Source: Orientallactaga sibirica (taxonomy: Eukaryota > Chordata > Mammalia > Rodentia > Dipodidae). Taken from it: a stretch of DNA of 64,000 nt. This document shows positions 53,809 through 64,000 of this stretch, piece after piece. The position numbers were made by a program, and so were the translations under genes. Within the stretch, counting starts at the first letter, position 1. Each line of letters begins with the position of its first letter. The notes beneath the pieces are model-generated. The model made no database searches. It was not told the origin of the DNA and saw only the letters and a program-made list of their open reading frames with translations. The stretch covers positions 2,356,001-2,420,000 of the forward strand of contig JAEOAD010000603.1 in the NCBI GenBank assembly GCA_036365145.1. The letters run 5' to 3'.

Positions 53809-54209
53809 TGATCTTTTTCAATCTTTTTCATATCATATTGCACATATATTTCCATGTTATTCATCACTTGTGTTTCTTATAAATCTTGTCATATCAATTT
53901 AAATTGGTTTTCTGTTAGCATGGTAACTTCCATACTGATTACTGAAGGTTACTGTTATTTATTTTGCTTAGTTCCCAATACAGTCTTGTTTGCATTTCTT
54001 TGACATCTCACACGAAGCTTCAATGACTAACATGAGCACATGTCACTCGCCAGATGAAATGAGTGTGTTTCTCACATAAGTGTATAGGGTACCAAAGGCA
54101 GGTGCATAGACTTTTAATTTATACTTGCAAGCACTGTGCCCACAGGAATGGAACTAGAGTAATAAATAATTGATTTTAGTGTCAAAGCCGGACTTCATTA
54201 AGAGACGGG

Positions 54210-54512
54210 ACACTTTTATTTATTATTTATTTGCAAGCAAAAAGACAGAGAGAAGAGGAACAACCAAAGAGGATGGCCATGCCAGGGCCTCCAACTACTG
54301 CAAAGTCTAGACTTTGTTTGCAGTAGTTGGAGACCTAGGCAAAGCCTGACAACCTAGGTTCAATTCCCCAATACACACATAAAGCCAAATGTACGACCCA
54401 GGTTCAATTCCCTAATACACATCTGGTTTTTGTGGATATGGGGGAATTGAACCTGGGCCGTCAGGCTTTGCAGGCAAGTGCCTTACCCACTGAGGAATAT
54501 CTCCAGCTTGAA
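54210..54512 (-). mobile_element. Rearranged B2-like SINE with fold-back segment
   Basis: The outer parts are antisense SINE: TTTA tail and 'gccagggcctccaactactg' on the left, 'ggggaattgaacctgggcc' and 'tttgcaggcaagtgcctta' on the right. The middle (about 54309-54420) is in sense orientation ('ttgcagtagttggag', 'ggttcaattccccaatacac', 'aagccaaatgtac') and contains the 'ccaggttcaattccc' phrase a second time. The left junction is a hairpin: 'ctccaactactgcaaa' at 54289-54304 against 'tttgcagtagttggag' ending at 54332. Confidence 0.85.
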
Positions 54513-56486
54513 ACTCTTGACTCTATGACTTGCATCATAGTTCAGACTGTCTTATGTGCTCTTTCTTTTTTCTCTAAAATTAAGGGAAGAATGGTGTGGC
54601 TTTTCTGACCATTTTACTGGTGCTCCACTTTAAGCAACAAAGTGTGTCGCCTGCTGAAAAATAAGCAGCGAATTTATAGACAGCAGGTCAAGAGGTGAAG
54701 GTTTTCCTCATGATAGTCCGTGGGCCCTGGTCTTTCTGCGTAACACATCTTGTGCATATCATTCACACTCTGGCTTCCTTGAACTTCTTATACTAGCATC
54801 TATAAAACTTTCACAAAGTTGTGGTGCTGCCTGTCTCCATTTTATTTCATTCTAACTTAACTTTGTCTGCACTCAAAGCAAGCATTTGCTCCTGTTATGT
54901 ATTACTAAGTACATTCTTGGAAATTCTTTGCTTGTTTCCCCAGTTCTAGTCTTGTTCTTTTCAGTACATGCTGACATTAGTCATGAGGGAAGTGACATCG
55001 TTGGTTTTGGTATAGAAAAAATATTTTGATCCTCTTTTGAATAAATTCCTAAGCTATTCTGGATGAGAATAGTTTCTTCCTGTTGCATGATCCTCATTTA
55101 GTTCATAATTCCTCATGTAAAAACAGAAGTTTTCTATTGATTTAGAGATATAAAAAAGACAAACAATAATTGATTAATTATGAGATATAGTGTATGATTA
55201 TTTTAATATGAGGAGATCTGATTTTCTGATAGCATATGTCTGGACATAAAAGATGCAAGAGAAGTGTCTGTAGTATCTCCACCCTGGTATTCTTGGCACC
55301 TTTCCATTCACAAGCTTTCTTTGAAGTCAATGTGCGTTCCACACATAAGACACAGATATGTGCCAGGGAAATGTAGCCCCAAGATAGTTCATTATTTTTT
55401 TTTCCTATCAAGTTTCTGCCCACCCAGAGTGTGAAGTTATAAATCAGCTTTTTGTTCTTGATGTTCTTTGTTGTTATATTTTCAATACTGCCCCAAAGAT
55501 GGAGATAATGTTAGAAAGCATGCCATGTCCTTTGTCAAGTGTAAGATATAATTAACCTTAACTAATGGCAGCACCACTAAGTGTGACATATTACTTCCTT
55601 AAAATTATGTGTGATTTTTATGGCAACTTCACTTTCCTCTTATCAGAATTTTGTTTCCTAGATGCCTGTCTGCAATTACCTCCCAAGGCTTACCATTGGT
55701 GCAATTCCAGGAATAGTTGTAATGAAGTTAGTTACTAATGATGGAATTGTTAACTTGTTTGTGTAATGCTAACATACTAAGATTTTTAGACCATAAAAGT
55801 TTATGTCAATTTTAAAAACAAGCTTCATTGAAAATTTTACATTGAAAGAAAGTGCATTTTTCTTTCAAGAAGTAAAACATAAAATAAATATCTGATGAGT
55901 GCTAACAAGCTTCATCTCTAATTTGCAAAAGAATGTATAATTCCTATCTAGATTTTTGCCTCCCAATGTTTCCTCTGAAGTTATGTGGGCATGGTCACTT
56001 TAAGTACAAATTAGACCATTATAATTCATAGGCTCAAGTACCCAAAAGTTTACTTTTACCATTTTACCATTAAAAAACCATTTTAATGAAATACATAAGA
56101 ATAATTCACAGAATATCCACATTTGATGATGTTCACTCTCAAAAAAGACAGGTAAATGTAATTATTTACATGGCCAAATGATAACTGTTTTGAATGTAGG
56201 TTATCTAATGTTCTATATTGTGATCATTTTATCAAGTATTATGTTACAGTTCATTCAAAAATACTAAAGTGTATACAGATAAATTCCAAACGGCTTAATT
56301 TCTACCATTTAATCTTTGTACATGATTGCTATTTATCCCTCAGGTGTCAATGTAGAGCTCACTTCCTCTCTGAAAATTTACCTAGAAGCCTCTTCTGGGT
56401 ACCCTTCCAGGTGCTTGGTTAGTTTACATGTGAAATGTTAATACCTGTTAGTTAGAATTACTTGGCTATAAGCTCCATCAGGACTC

Positions 56487-56523
56487 AAAAAGAAAAAAAA
56501 AAAAAAAAAAGAAAAGAAAAATT
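56487..56523. repeat. A-rich run
   Basis: About 20 A plus GAAAAGAAAA lie about 100 bases before the 56629 exon, with no SINE body attached. Confidence 0.9.
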
Positions 56524-56530
56524 TCTGTAG

Positions 56531-56794
<264 letters not shown>

Positions 56795-57171
56795 TGAATT
56801 ATTTTGCTAAACCCTTATTTAATTCCTAAGTCTATAAACTATGCTACATCCCAAAGCCACATGTGCATTTTTGAAATAACTCATTCTTAGTTGTAGTGAT
56901 GTATTAGTATTTTACATGTTCATTCTGTTTATGTTTACATTTTTCTCTCAAATGGGAATTGGAAGTAAAATGTCTTATATTGTAATAAGTGGACTATGGT
57001 ATCAAGATGAAATTTAACCCCAAAGTGAATTAGTTACCTAGAATGGTGGATATTGTGAATTAGATGAAAATGCCAAATAAGTAAATGTTTCATACACACA
57101 GCTCTGCATATATAGCAAGAATCTTCTTTTCTTTATTTCTACTTTTTAAAAACATTTTTCAAGGGCTGGAG

Positions 57172-57430
57172 AGATGGCTTAGCGGTTAAGGCGCCTGCCT
57201 GCTAAGCCTAAACACCCGGTTCCAATCTCCAGGTCCCATGTTTAGCCAGATGCAAAGTGATGCAAGGGCGCAATGCCGCACTTGCCCACAGGGGGTGCAT
57301 GCATCTGGATTTCATTCACAGCAGCTGGAGACTGCTGGCGTGCCCATTCTGTGTCTGTCTCCCTCTCTGTCTGTCTCTCTCTGTGTCTCTCTCCAGAAAT
57401 AAAAATAAAATAAAATAAAATAAAATAAAA
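57172..57430 (+). mobile_element. B2-like SINE, long subtype
   Basis: Sense copy: 'gggctggagagatggcttag', 'gggcgcaatgccgcacttgc', tail of AAAAT repeats. Its CTCF-like box ('cccacagggggtgc') is degraded. Confidence 0.92.
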
Positions 57431-57431
57431 C

Positions 57432-57655
57432 ATTTTTCAAAATTTAGTTATCATTATTTGAAAACAGGGAAAGATAAGGAGGGGGGATTTAGAAAGGTAG
57501 AAAGAATGGGTGCTCTAGGGTCTCTTGCCACTGCAAACAAACTCCAGATACATGTGCCATTTTGTGCATCTGGCTTCACATGAGTACTGGGGATTTGAAC
57601 CTGGGCCATCAGGCTTGCAAGTAAGTGCCTTAACCACTAAGCCATCTCTCCAGAC
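57432..57655 (-). mobile_element. B2-like SINE, short subtype
   Basis: Antisense copy placed tail to tail with the preceding one: 'cactgcaaacaaactccaga', 'ccactaagccatctctccag'. Confidence 0.88.
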
Positions 57656-57794
57656 CCTATTTCTACTTTTAAAGGACTTCGCTAGTTTAAATGATTTATT
57701 TAATTTATAGCCTTTCTTGTCATACAAAGTTCTTTTAATTATGTTTTGTACCTTGTAAGAATATACATTTCTAATATGGGATGAGATTTTAAGG

Positions 57795-58030
57795 AACCTT
57801 GAGTTTAAACTGGTAATGACAGCACGTGTCTGTAATCCCAGCACTCAGAAGTTTGTGGCAGGAAAACTGTGAGCTAGGGGCCAGGCCTGGACTAGAGAGT
57901 GAGATTCTGTCAAAAAAAGAAGAAGAAGAAAAAGTAGAAGAAGGAGGAGTAAGATGACAGGAAGGAAGGAAGGAAGGAAGGAAGGAAGGAAGGAAGGAAG
58001 GAAGGAAGGAAGGAAGGAAGGAAGGAAGAG
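57795..58030 (+). mobile_element. Diverged B1 with GAA and GGAA repeat tail
   Basis: B1 remnants 'cacgtgtctgtaatcccagc' and 'gtgagattctgtcaaaaaaa' lead into AAG repeats and then about 17 uninterrupted GGAA units (57959-58028). Confidence 0.7.
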
Positions 58031-58138
58031 AGGGAGAGAAGAAATGAAAATAAGAGAAATAAAAAAGAAGAGAAATTAATAAAACATTATTTTTGAAATA
58101 GTATGCCATGGTTAAACCACAGATAAAAAGTAATGTGT

Positions 58139-58415
58139 TGGGCTGGAGAGATGGCTTAGTGGCTAAGGCGTCTGCCTGCTAAGCCTAAGAACGCTGGTTC
58201 CAATGTCCAGCGGTTCCAATCTCCAGGTTCCATGGTTAGCCAGATGCAAAGTGATGCAAGGGCGCAATGCTGCACTTGCCTACAAGGGGGCACATGCATC
58301 TGGATTTCATTCACAGCAGCTGAGAGACTGCTGGCGCACCCATCTTTGTCTCCCTCTCCCTCTCTGTCTATCTCTCTCTGTCTCTCTCTCCAAAAATAAA
58401 TAAATAAATAAAAGT
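58139..58415 (+). mobile_element. B2-like SINE, long subtype
   Basis: Sense copy: 'gggctggagagatggcttag', doubled 'ggttccaat' phrase, 'ctacaagggggcac' at 58280-58293 and an AAATAAATA tail. Confidence 0.92.
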
Positions 58416-58464
58416 AATGTGTTTCAGTGATTAGCATTGGTTTCTTTTTTTCTAAAGGAATCCA

Positions 58465-58700
58465 GGTTTTTAAAATAAAAATTTATCTATTTATTTATTT
58501 ATTTATTTATGAGAGAGAAAGAGGCAGACAAAGAGATTGAAAGAGAATGGGTGCACAAGGGCCTCTAGTAGCCATTGCAAACTAAGTCCAAATGCATACA
58601 ACACCTTGTGGATCTGGCTTATTTTGGTACTGGGAAATTGAACCTGGGTTCTTAGGCTTTGCAGCAAATGCTTTAACCACTAAACCAGCTCTCTAGCCCC
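58465..58700 (-). mobile_element. B2-like SINE, short subtype
   Basis: Antisense copy, tail to tail with the previous one: TTTA tail, 'gccattgcaaactaagtcca', 'ccactaaaccagctctctag'. Confidence 0.85.
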
Positions 58701-58974
58701 AGTCTCTTTTTTTTAAAATAGAAGAATAGCTGCATTTTAAAGTTCTGTATGTGCAAAGTAAATGGATGTAAGACTCTTATTTTGTTGATATGCATAACTA
58801 TATTAAGTTATTTTAATTATTTAAGACCAGTTAATTAATATCAAGGAGAAAAATAATCTATATTCCACATATAATTTGAGAAGCATACTATATAGCTGTC
58901 TCTATTTTTTATTTCATCTTCAGTATAAATTTAATTCAGGGTGTTCTTTGACCTTATTACCAAGTAGTCACTAT

Positions 58975-59270
58975 TTTTTTATTTTTATGACTTTTATTAT
59001 TATTTTATTATATATGGACATATTTAGTATGTAAACAACAGGTGTTGGTACCATCCTTTCCCTTCTCACTGCCCCTTTTTCTGAAATGGCTTTCCTTATT
59101 GGAGAGGTCTACCTCCCCAATTGCAGGTCAACCCCATGGGGATTGTGGGTAATGCTTTGTTTGGTTTTTTGTTTATGATAAGGTCTTATTTGAAAGACAA
59201 TTACTGTGATGTGACATTGCAATGTGAACTGCAATATGAACACACATCTATTCATTCCAGATAAGGAATC
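58975..59270 (-). mobile_element. Possible L1 3'-end fragment, interrupted by a provirus
   Basis: 'tattatatatggacatattt', 'tttcccttctcactgcccct' and 'caaccccatggggattgtgg' resemble an antisense L1 3' untranslated region. Related-looking text resumes at 62765-62960 after the provirus. Tentative. Confidence 0.4.
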
Positions 59271-60515
59271 TGTAGCAGACAGCTTCAGGTTCGCTGAGAT
59301 GAACTTCCAGACCAGGCACAGTTATGTAAGAAGGGATATTATTTATTGAAGCTTACAGATCCAGGGGAAGTTACATAATGGCAGAAATGGCCTGCCTTCA
59401 CAAATCCAAGCAAGAGAGAAAAAAAAGCCACCAGCCACACAGCACAGCACACTTCAGGAACTCCCGATAGGCAACTTTGCATATCTTTACAATGGAATCT
59501 CAAACCCACCATCACACCTTAAGATCCGCCCAGTGACATTGCCTTCAGCAAGGTGGCTGCAGATGAAAACTATAAATTAATAAAACACTGAATATATTGG
59601 GGGCCATATATTCAAACTACCACATTCTTCCCCTGGCCCCCCCATAGATTTATAATTATTATACATTGTAAATTATACTCAGTCCAATTTCAAAGGTTCT
59701 CAGAGTCTTGATCAACTTAAGATAGTGAGTCCTGTAAAATCAAACAAGTTAAATACTTTCAACATGTAAAGGCACAGAGTAAACATTTTTAACTGTATAT
59801 GGCATAGCAAGGAGAGACTAGAATAATGCAAACTCAGCCACCATCAGCAATCATCAAACTTCTGCAGTTCAAGTTCAATATAATCCGAGACTAACAGTCT
59901 CCAGATTTTCCAATTTCACCCCTCCAGCTGGGCAGAGTAGCCAGGGAAAACTTTCATCCCATGCCATCATTGCATTCAATGGTAGCCCTTTGTATAGTCC
60001 TGGTATATTCAAAACATCTTTAGGTCTCCATTCAAACCATGATCCATCTTCCAAAGGCTCTTTAAGCCTATAAGGACCTTATGCCCTACTTCATTCCGCA
60101 TCTCAGTAGTGGCTCCTGGAACTGTGTGTAATTCATGATCACACCATGCATTTTTCATGTTTTCAAAATTAATACCAGGTGTGCAGGACACAGCCATATT
60201 CTTAATCCAGGGACAAAATAAATCATAGCTTTGAAAAGAAGGTTCCTTCTCCAGTCAACTCTTTCCAAAAGAGTTTGCATTTCTAACAGTCTTTCCTCAA
60301 GCATCCTTTCCGTTGTTTTAATGTAAAGCAGTCGGGCCAACTTCCTTCCACCTTCCTTAAGATTGCTAATATGTTTGACAATAGCAGTTCCAGTAACCTA
60401 AAACCTGTCTCAGTGCCTCTAATTTTTAACTTGAGGTTTTCCAGCTTAAAATCTTAAGTCTCTCTGTCCCGTATCTTTAGCCAAGCACATCAGTCCATTA
60501 CAAATTTAACCTTGA

Positions 60516-60785
60516 TCAAACTTTCTGGGCCTGGATAGTGGAATGTAGCCATCCCTTATAACAGTAGCCCAGTTCCAACAAAGTCCTTTGTAGTCTTTCC
60601 TTCCCCTTAGAAAGCTCATAAGCCAATCCTCGAAGTTCAATACTGTCTGTACTTAGTATTCTCAAACTCTCATCAGAATAGCCCATAATACTTGGCTTAC
60701 CACTCCAGAAGGCATCTTCAGTTTCAAGCACCAAGTCCATTCCTATTCCTCCAATACAAAGGTTGCAAAAGACCAACATCCACAT
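60516..60785 (-). CDS. Small ORF in provirus internal region, 89 aa
   Basis: The frame starts at an ATG (60785) shortly after the primer site on the minus strand. It has a hydrophobic start (MWMLVFCNLCIGG), then TEDAFWSGKPSI, YSDESLR, LAYELSKGKERLQ and a basic end. It shares these words with the independent older copy at 30342-30581. No match to gag, pol, env or a host protein is recognised. It may be a relic of an element-encoded protein or a non-functional frame. Confidence 0.3.
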   Translation of the reverse strand: MWMLVFCNLCIGGIGMDLVLETEDAFWSGKPSIMGYSDESLRILSTDSIELRGLAYELSKGKERLQRTLLELGYCYKGWLHSTIQAQKV

Positions 60786-60800
60786 GGTCTGGTTCAACTC

Positions 60801-60817
60801 ACCCCACTCCTGGTACC
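60801..60817 (-). other. tRNA-Leu primer binding site of the provirus
   Basis: The + strand reads 'accccactcctggtacca', identical to the 3' end, including CCA, that I recall for tRNA-Leu(UAA). It sits 5 bases from the LTR border, so minus-strand RNA would pair with that tRNA. It is repeated at about 62231-62247. tRNA-Leu priming is typical of the ERVL group. Confidence 0.75.
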
Positions 60818-61945
60818 ACTTCTGTAGCAGACAGCTTCAGGTTCTCTGAGATGAACTTCCAGACCAGGCACAGGTATGGAGGAAGGCATATTATTTATAG
60901 GCAACTTTGCATATCTTTACAATGGAATCTCAAACCCACCATCACACCTTAAGATCCGCCCAGTGACATTGCCTTCAGCAAGGTGGCTGCAGATGAAAAC
61001 TATAAATTAATAAAACACTGAATATATTGGGGGCCATATATTCAAACTACCACATTCTTCCCCTGGCCCCCCCATAGATTTATAATTATTATACATTGTA
61101 AATTATACTCAGTCCAATTTCAAAGGTTCTCAGAGTCTTGATCAACTTAAGATAGTGAGTCCTGTAAAATCAAACAAGTTAAATACTTTCAACATGTAAA
61201 GGCACAGAGTAAACATTTTTAACTGTATATGGCATAGCAAGGAGAGACTAGAATAATGCAAACTCAGCCACCATCAGCAATCATCAAACTTCTGCAGTTC
61301 AAGTTCAATATAATCCGAGACTAACAGTCTCCAGATTTTCCAATTTCACCCCTCCAGCTGGGCAGAGTAGCCAGGGAAAACTTTCATCCCATGCCATCAT
61401 TGCATTCAATGGTAGCCCTTTTGTATAGTCCTGGTATATTCAAAACATCTTTAGGTCTCCATTCAAACCATGATCCATCTTCCAAAGGCTCTTTAAGCCT
61501 ATAAGGACCTTATGCCCTACTTCATTCCGCATCTCAGTAGTGGCTCCTGGAACTGTGTGTAATTCATGATCACACCATGCATTTTTCATGTTTTCAAAAT
61601 TAATACCAGGTGTGCAGGACACAGCCATATTCTTAATCCAGGGACAAAATAAATCATAGCTTTGAAAAGAAGGTTCCTTCTCCAGTCAACTCTTTCCAAA
61701 AGAGTTTGCATTTCTAACAGTCTTTCCTCAAGCATCCTTTCCGTTGTTTTAATGTAAAGCAGTCGGGCCAACTTCCTTCCACCTTCCTTAAGATTGCTAA
61801 TATGTTTGACAATAGCAGTTCCAGTAACCTAAAACCTGTCTCAGTGCCTCTAATTTTAACTTGAGGTTTTCCAGCTTAAAATCTTAAGTCTCTCTGTCCG
61901 GTATCTTTAGCCAAGCACATCAGTCCATTACAAATTTAACCTTGA

Positions 61946-62215
61946 TCAAACTTTCTGGGCCTGGATAGTGGAATGTAGCCATCCCTTATAACAGTAGCCC
62001 AGTTCCAACAAAGTCCTTTGTAGTCTTTCCTTCCCCTTAGAAAGCTCATAAGCCAATCCTCGAAGTTCAATACTGTCTGTACTTAGTATTCTCAAACTCT
62101 CATCAGAATAGCCCATAATACTTGGCTTACCACTCCAGAAGGCATCTTCAGTTTCAAGCACCAAGTCCATTCCTATTCCTCCAATACAAAGGTTGCAAAA
62201 GACCAACATCCACAT
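61946..62215 (-). CDS. Second copy of the provirus small ORF
   Basis: This is the tandem duplicate of the ORF at 60516-60785, with the same predicted protein. The identity reflects the recent duplication, not selection. Confidence 0.3.
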   Translation of the reverse strand: MWMLVFCNLCIGGIGMDLVLETEDAFWSGKPSIMGYSDESLRILSTDSIELRGLAYELSKGKERLQRTLLELGYCYKGWLHSTIQAQKV

Positions 62216-62400
62216 GGTCTGGTTCAACTCACCCCACTCCTGGTACCACTTCTGTAGCAGACAGCTTCAGGTTCTCTGAGATGAACTTCCAGACCAGGCA
62301 CAGGTATGGAGGAAGGCATATTATTTATTGAAGCTTACAGATCCAGGGGAAGTTCCATAATGGCAGAAAAAGCTGGCCTGCCTTCACAAATCCAAGCAAG

Positions 62401-62563
62401 AAAGACATCAAATTAAAAGAGAGACTAATGGAGAGAGGGAGGGGATATGATGGACATTGGAGTTCTAAAGTGGAATGGAGGAGGGGAGGGAAATATCATG
62501 TGTTCTTTGTATGTAAGTATAGAAGTTGTCAATAAAAAAAAATGAACAACAACAACAACTAAA
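62401..62563 (+). mobile_element. Short L1 3' end inserted in the right LTR
   Basis: About 160 bases not present in the other LTRs: 'aaaagagagactaatggaga', 'gaaatatcatgtgttctttg', 'gttgtcaataaaaaaaaatg', then a (CAA)n tail. It is a 5'-truncated L1-like 3' end with polyadenylation signal; no clear target duplication was found. Confidence 0.65.
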
Positions 62564-63104
62564 AAGCCACCAGCCACACAGCACAGCACACTTCAGGAAC
62601 TCCCACTAAGCACAGTTTGCATATCTTTACAATGGAATCTCAAACCCACCATCCCACCTTAAGATCTGTCCAGTGACATTGCCTCCAGCAAGGTGGCTGC
62701 AGATGCAAACTATAAACTAATAAAACACTGAATATATTGGGGGCCATATATTCAAACTACCACAGAATCTATGAGAGAACAACTGAGAACTCCATACAAA
62801 TCTGGTGAATGAATGTGTGTAGTGGGAATATTTATAGTAGCATGGGTGGATCTTGGGTAGCCACAGTACTGAAAAAGCCTCACAACACCATGGGTGATGA
62901 CTAACAAAAACTGCATCCCTGAATCTCCATGTACAACATGCAGTCAGTGTGGTAAGGAGTATTATTTCCCCTAATAACTATTTACTGGGAGGGAGGATTG
63001 TAAAACTCGTGAGTTTCAGGAGCTGCCCAAGTCTTAGGAGCCTCCCTCCTCTCTTCTGGATGGAATATTTTAATTTGGAGGAAACCAGGCACCAGCCACT
63101 GTGA

Positions 63105-63195
63105 TACTCAGGCTGGCTTCAGATTTTTGCTGCAATCATATTATGTCAGCCCTTAAGTGCTGAGATGCCAGAGATGTGCAATGACACCCAACTTG
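63105..63195 (-). mobile_element. Old B1 SINE fragment
   Basis: Antisense remnants: 'actcaggctggcttcagatt', 'ttaagtgctgagatgcc', 'atgacacccaactt'. Confidence 0.45.
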
Positions 63196-64000
63196 TGGAA
63201 ATATTTTTTTTACACAATATGGTGATTTTCAGAATTAATTTACTACATTTTTATCCTTTTTACTATGATGAAAATACTTAACCTGTGATATCCTGTTAAT
63301 TTGGATGCATTATGTATAATCATGCATAAGTCCTTTGTTGAAGAGCAGATCTGTAGAGCACATTCATCTTGGTTAACTGAGATTTCATATCCCTGCATTA
63401 CTACCTGAAAATTTTCCTTGTTGGTAACTCTTGCTAACCACATTAGTTCTTTGATTCTATGAATCTGACCATTCATACCTCATACAAATGCAATCAAACA
63501 CTATTATTTAAGGCTTCCTTTAACACAATGTCCTCAGGGTTGTTTCATGTTCTTACAGAGTGTAATTTTCTTTTCTTAAAGCTAATAGTATTCCAGTGTG
63601 CATGTTTGTGTATCTATCACCCTTTTTTCTTTTTTACCCAGTCATTTTTCAATTTATATTATTTTTTTTTTCTGTCTCACCTCCTAATAATAGATCTGCA
63701 ATGAATTTAGGAATGATAATTTTCCTTTCAGGGACTGATTACATTTCAGAACAGTACAGGTTTTTTACCTAGTTATCAAAGTATTATTGGAGATAGAATT
63801 TGAAGCTGAGACAATTCACATTGATTACAGAAAATCATTTGCATACAAAGACACAGCAGTTGAGGCCTAATAATACTCACAAATTGAAACTAAACATGTC
63901 TTTCCAATTGTAATGTGAGAGACTACAGAGAGGGTAGTTAGCATTTTCCCACCTTCTGTCAGGCAGAGCTGCAAATATAAAAGAAGGCTTAAATAAAACA

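Larger units (their letters stand above)
59467..62326. repeat. 1430-bp direct tandem duplication
   Basis: 59467-60896 and 60897-62326 are nearly identical; offsets of 1430-1431 hold throughout. I noticed only about three differences: one extra T near 61421, one fewer T near 61853 and C/G near 61899. The junction 'ttatttatag|gcaact' shows a 2-base shared 'at'. Confidence 0.93.
59271..62764 (-). mobile_element. MaLR-like provirus with internal tandem duplication
   Basis: The layout on the + strand is LTR 59271-59624, internal 59625-60822, shortened LTR 60823-61054, internal 61055-62252, LTR 62253-62764 (with an insertion). All are antisense. One pair of 5-bp target duplications, 'gaatc' at 59266-59270 and 62765-62769, flanks the whole block, so it entered as one element and was duplicated afterwards. 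Purine-rich tracts and tRNA-Leu-type primer sites sit at the proper LTR borders. The internal parts lack recognisable gag, pol or env. This is a non-autonomous ERVL/MaLR-type element of the same family as 29211-30956, but younger. Confidence 0.9.

Noticed and set aside
59467..62326. Tandem units considered as a CRISPR-like or satellite array
   Set aside because: Only two units of 1430 bp, each containing provirus internal sequence and LTR borders; a provirus duplication explains everything.

Overview
The window is mammalian, almost certainly rodent, genomic DNA. It is AT-rich and lacks compact ORFs, and it is dense in 7SL-derived B1 SINEs, ID/B4-type SINEs and a very abundant tRNA-derived B2-like SINE (opening 'ggctggagagatggcttagc', ending in CT-rich and AAATAAATA tails). 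This B2-like family is not the standard mouse/rat B2. From memory it resembles the SINE of jerboas (Dipodidae, e.g. Jaculus), so a jerboa-like rodent is my best guess, not a proven one.

The only real gene is a central part of one protein-coding gene on the + strand, a class-3 semaphorin best matched to Sema3d. Eight consecutive coding exons (4538-4600, 14522-14641, 18787-18880, 21280-21408, 32999-33141, 50874-50988, 53241-53310, 56629-56773) sum to 879 nt, or 293 codons without a stop. All intron phases are compatible. Together they encode most of the N-terminal and middle sema domain. The upstream exons (signal peptide, start of sema domain) and downstream exons (rest of sema, PSI, Ig, basic tail) lie outside the window. 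The intron after exon 32999-33141 appears to use a GC donor.

Everything else is intron. 1-4537 is upstream intron with SINEs, a pyrimidine microsatellite and an old solo LTR. 4601-14521 holds SINEs, a retroviral-type solo LTR candidate (about 10.1-10.6 kb) and a complete LTR-internal-LTR MaLR-like element (12270-14136). 14642-21279 is mostly unique intron around three exons. 21409-32998 holds SINEs and a MaLR-like element with 5-bp target-site duplications (29211-30956) inserted in a B1. 33142-50873 holds a 3'-truncated antisense L1 (about 33955-37050), many SINEs and AT/CA microsatellites. 50989-56628 carries SINEs, old LTRs and a fold-back-rearranged SINE. 56774-64000 has inverted SINE pairs and a MaLR-like provirus with an almost identical 1430-bp internal tandem duplication (59271-62764).

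I found no microbial-type operon, CRISPR array or novel enzyme system. The observations most worth following are the GC-AG intron with an overlapping GT donor that would create an immediate stop, the chimeric middle LTR of the tandemly duplicated provirus, a small ORF conserved beside the tRNA-Leu primer site of that LTR family, CTCF-like motifs carried by the B2-like SINEs, and the fold-back SINE. All SINE, L1 and low-copy repeat borders are read by eye and are approximate by about 5-20 bases unless a target-site duplication is named.
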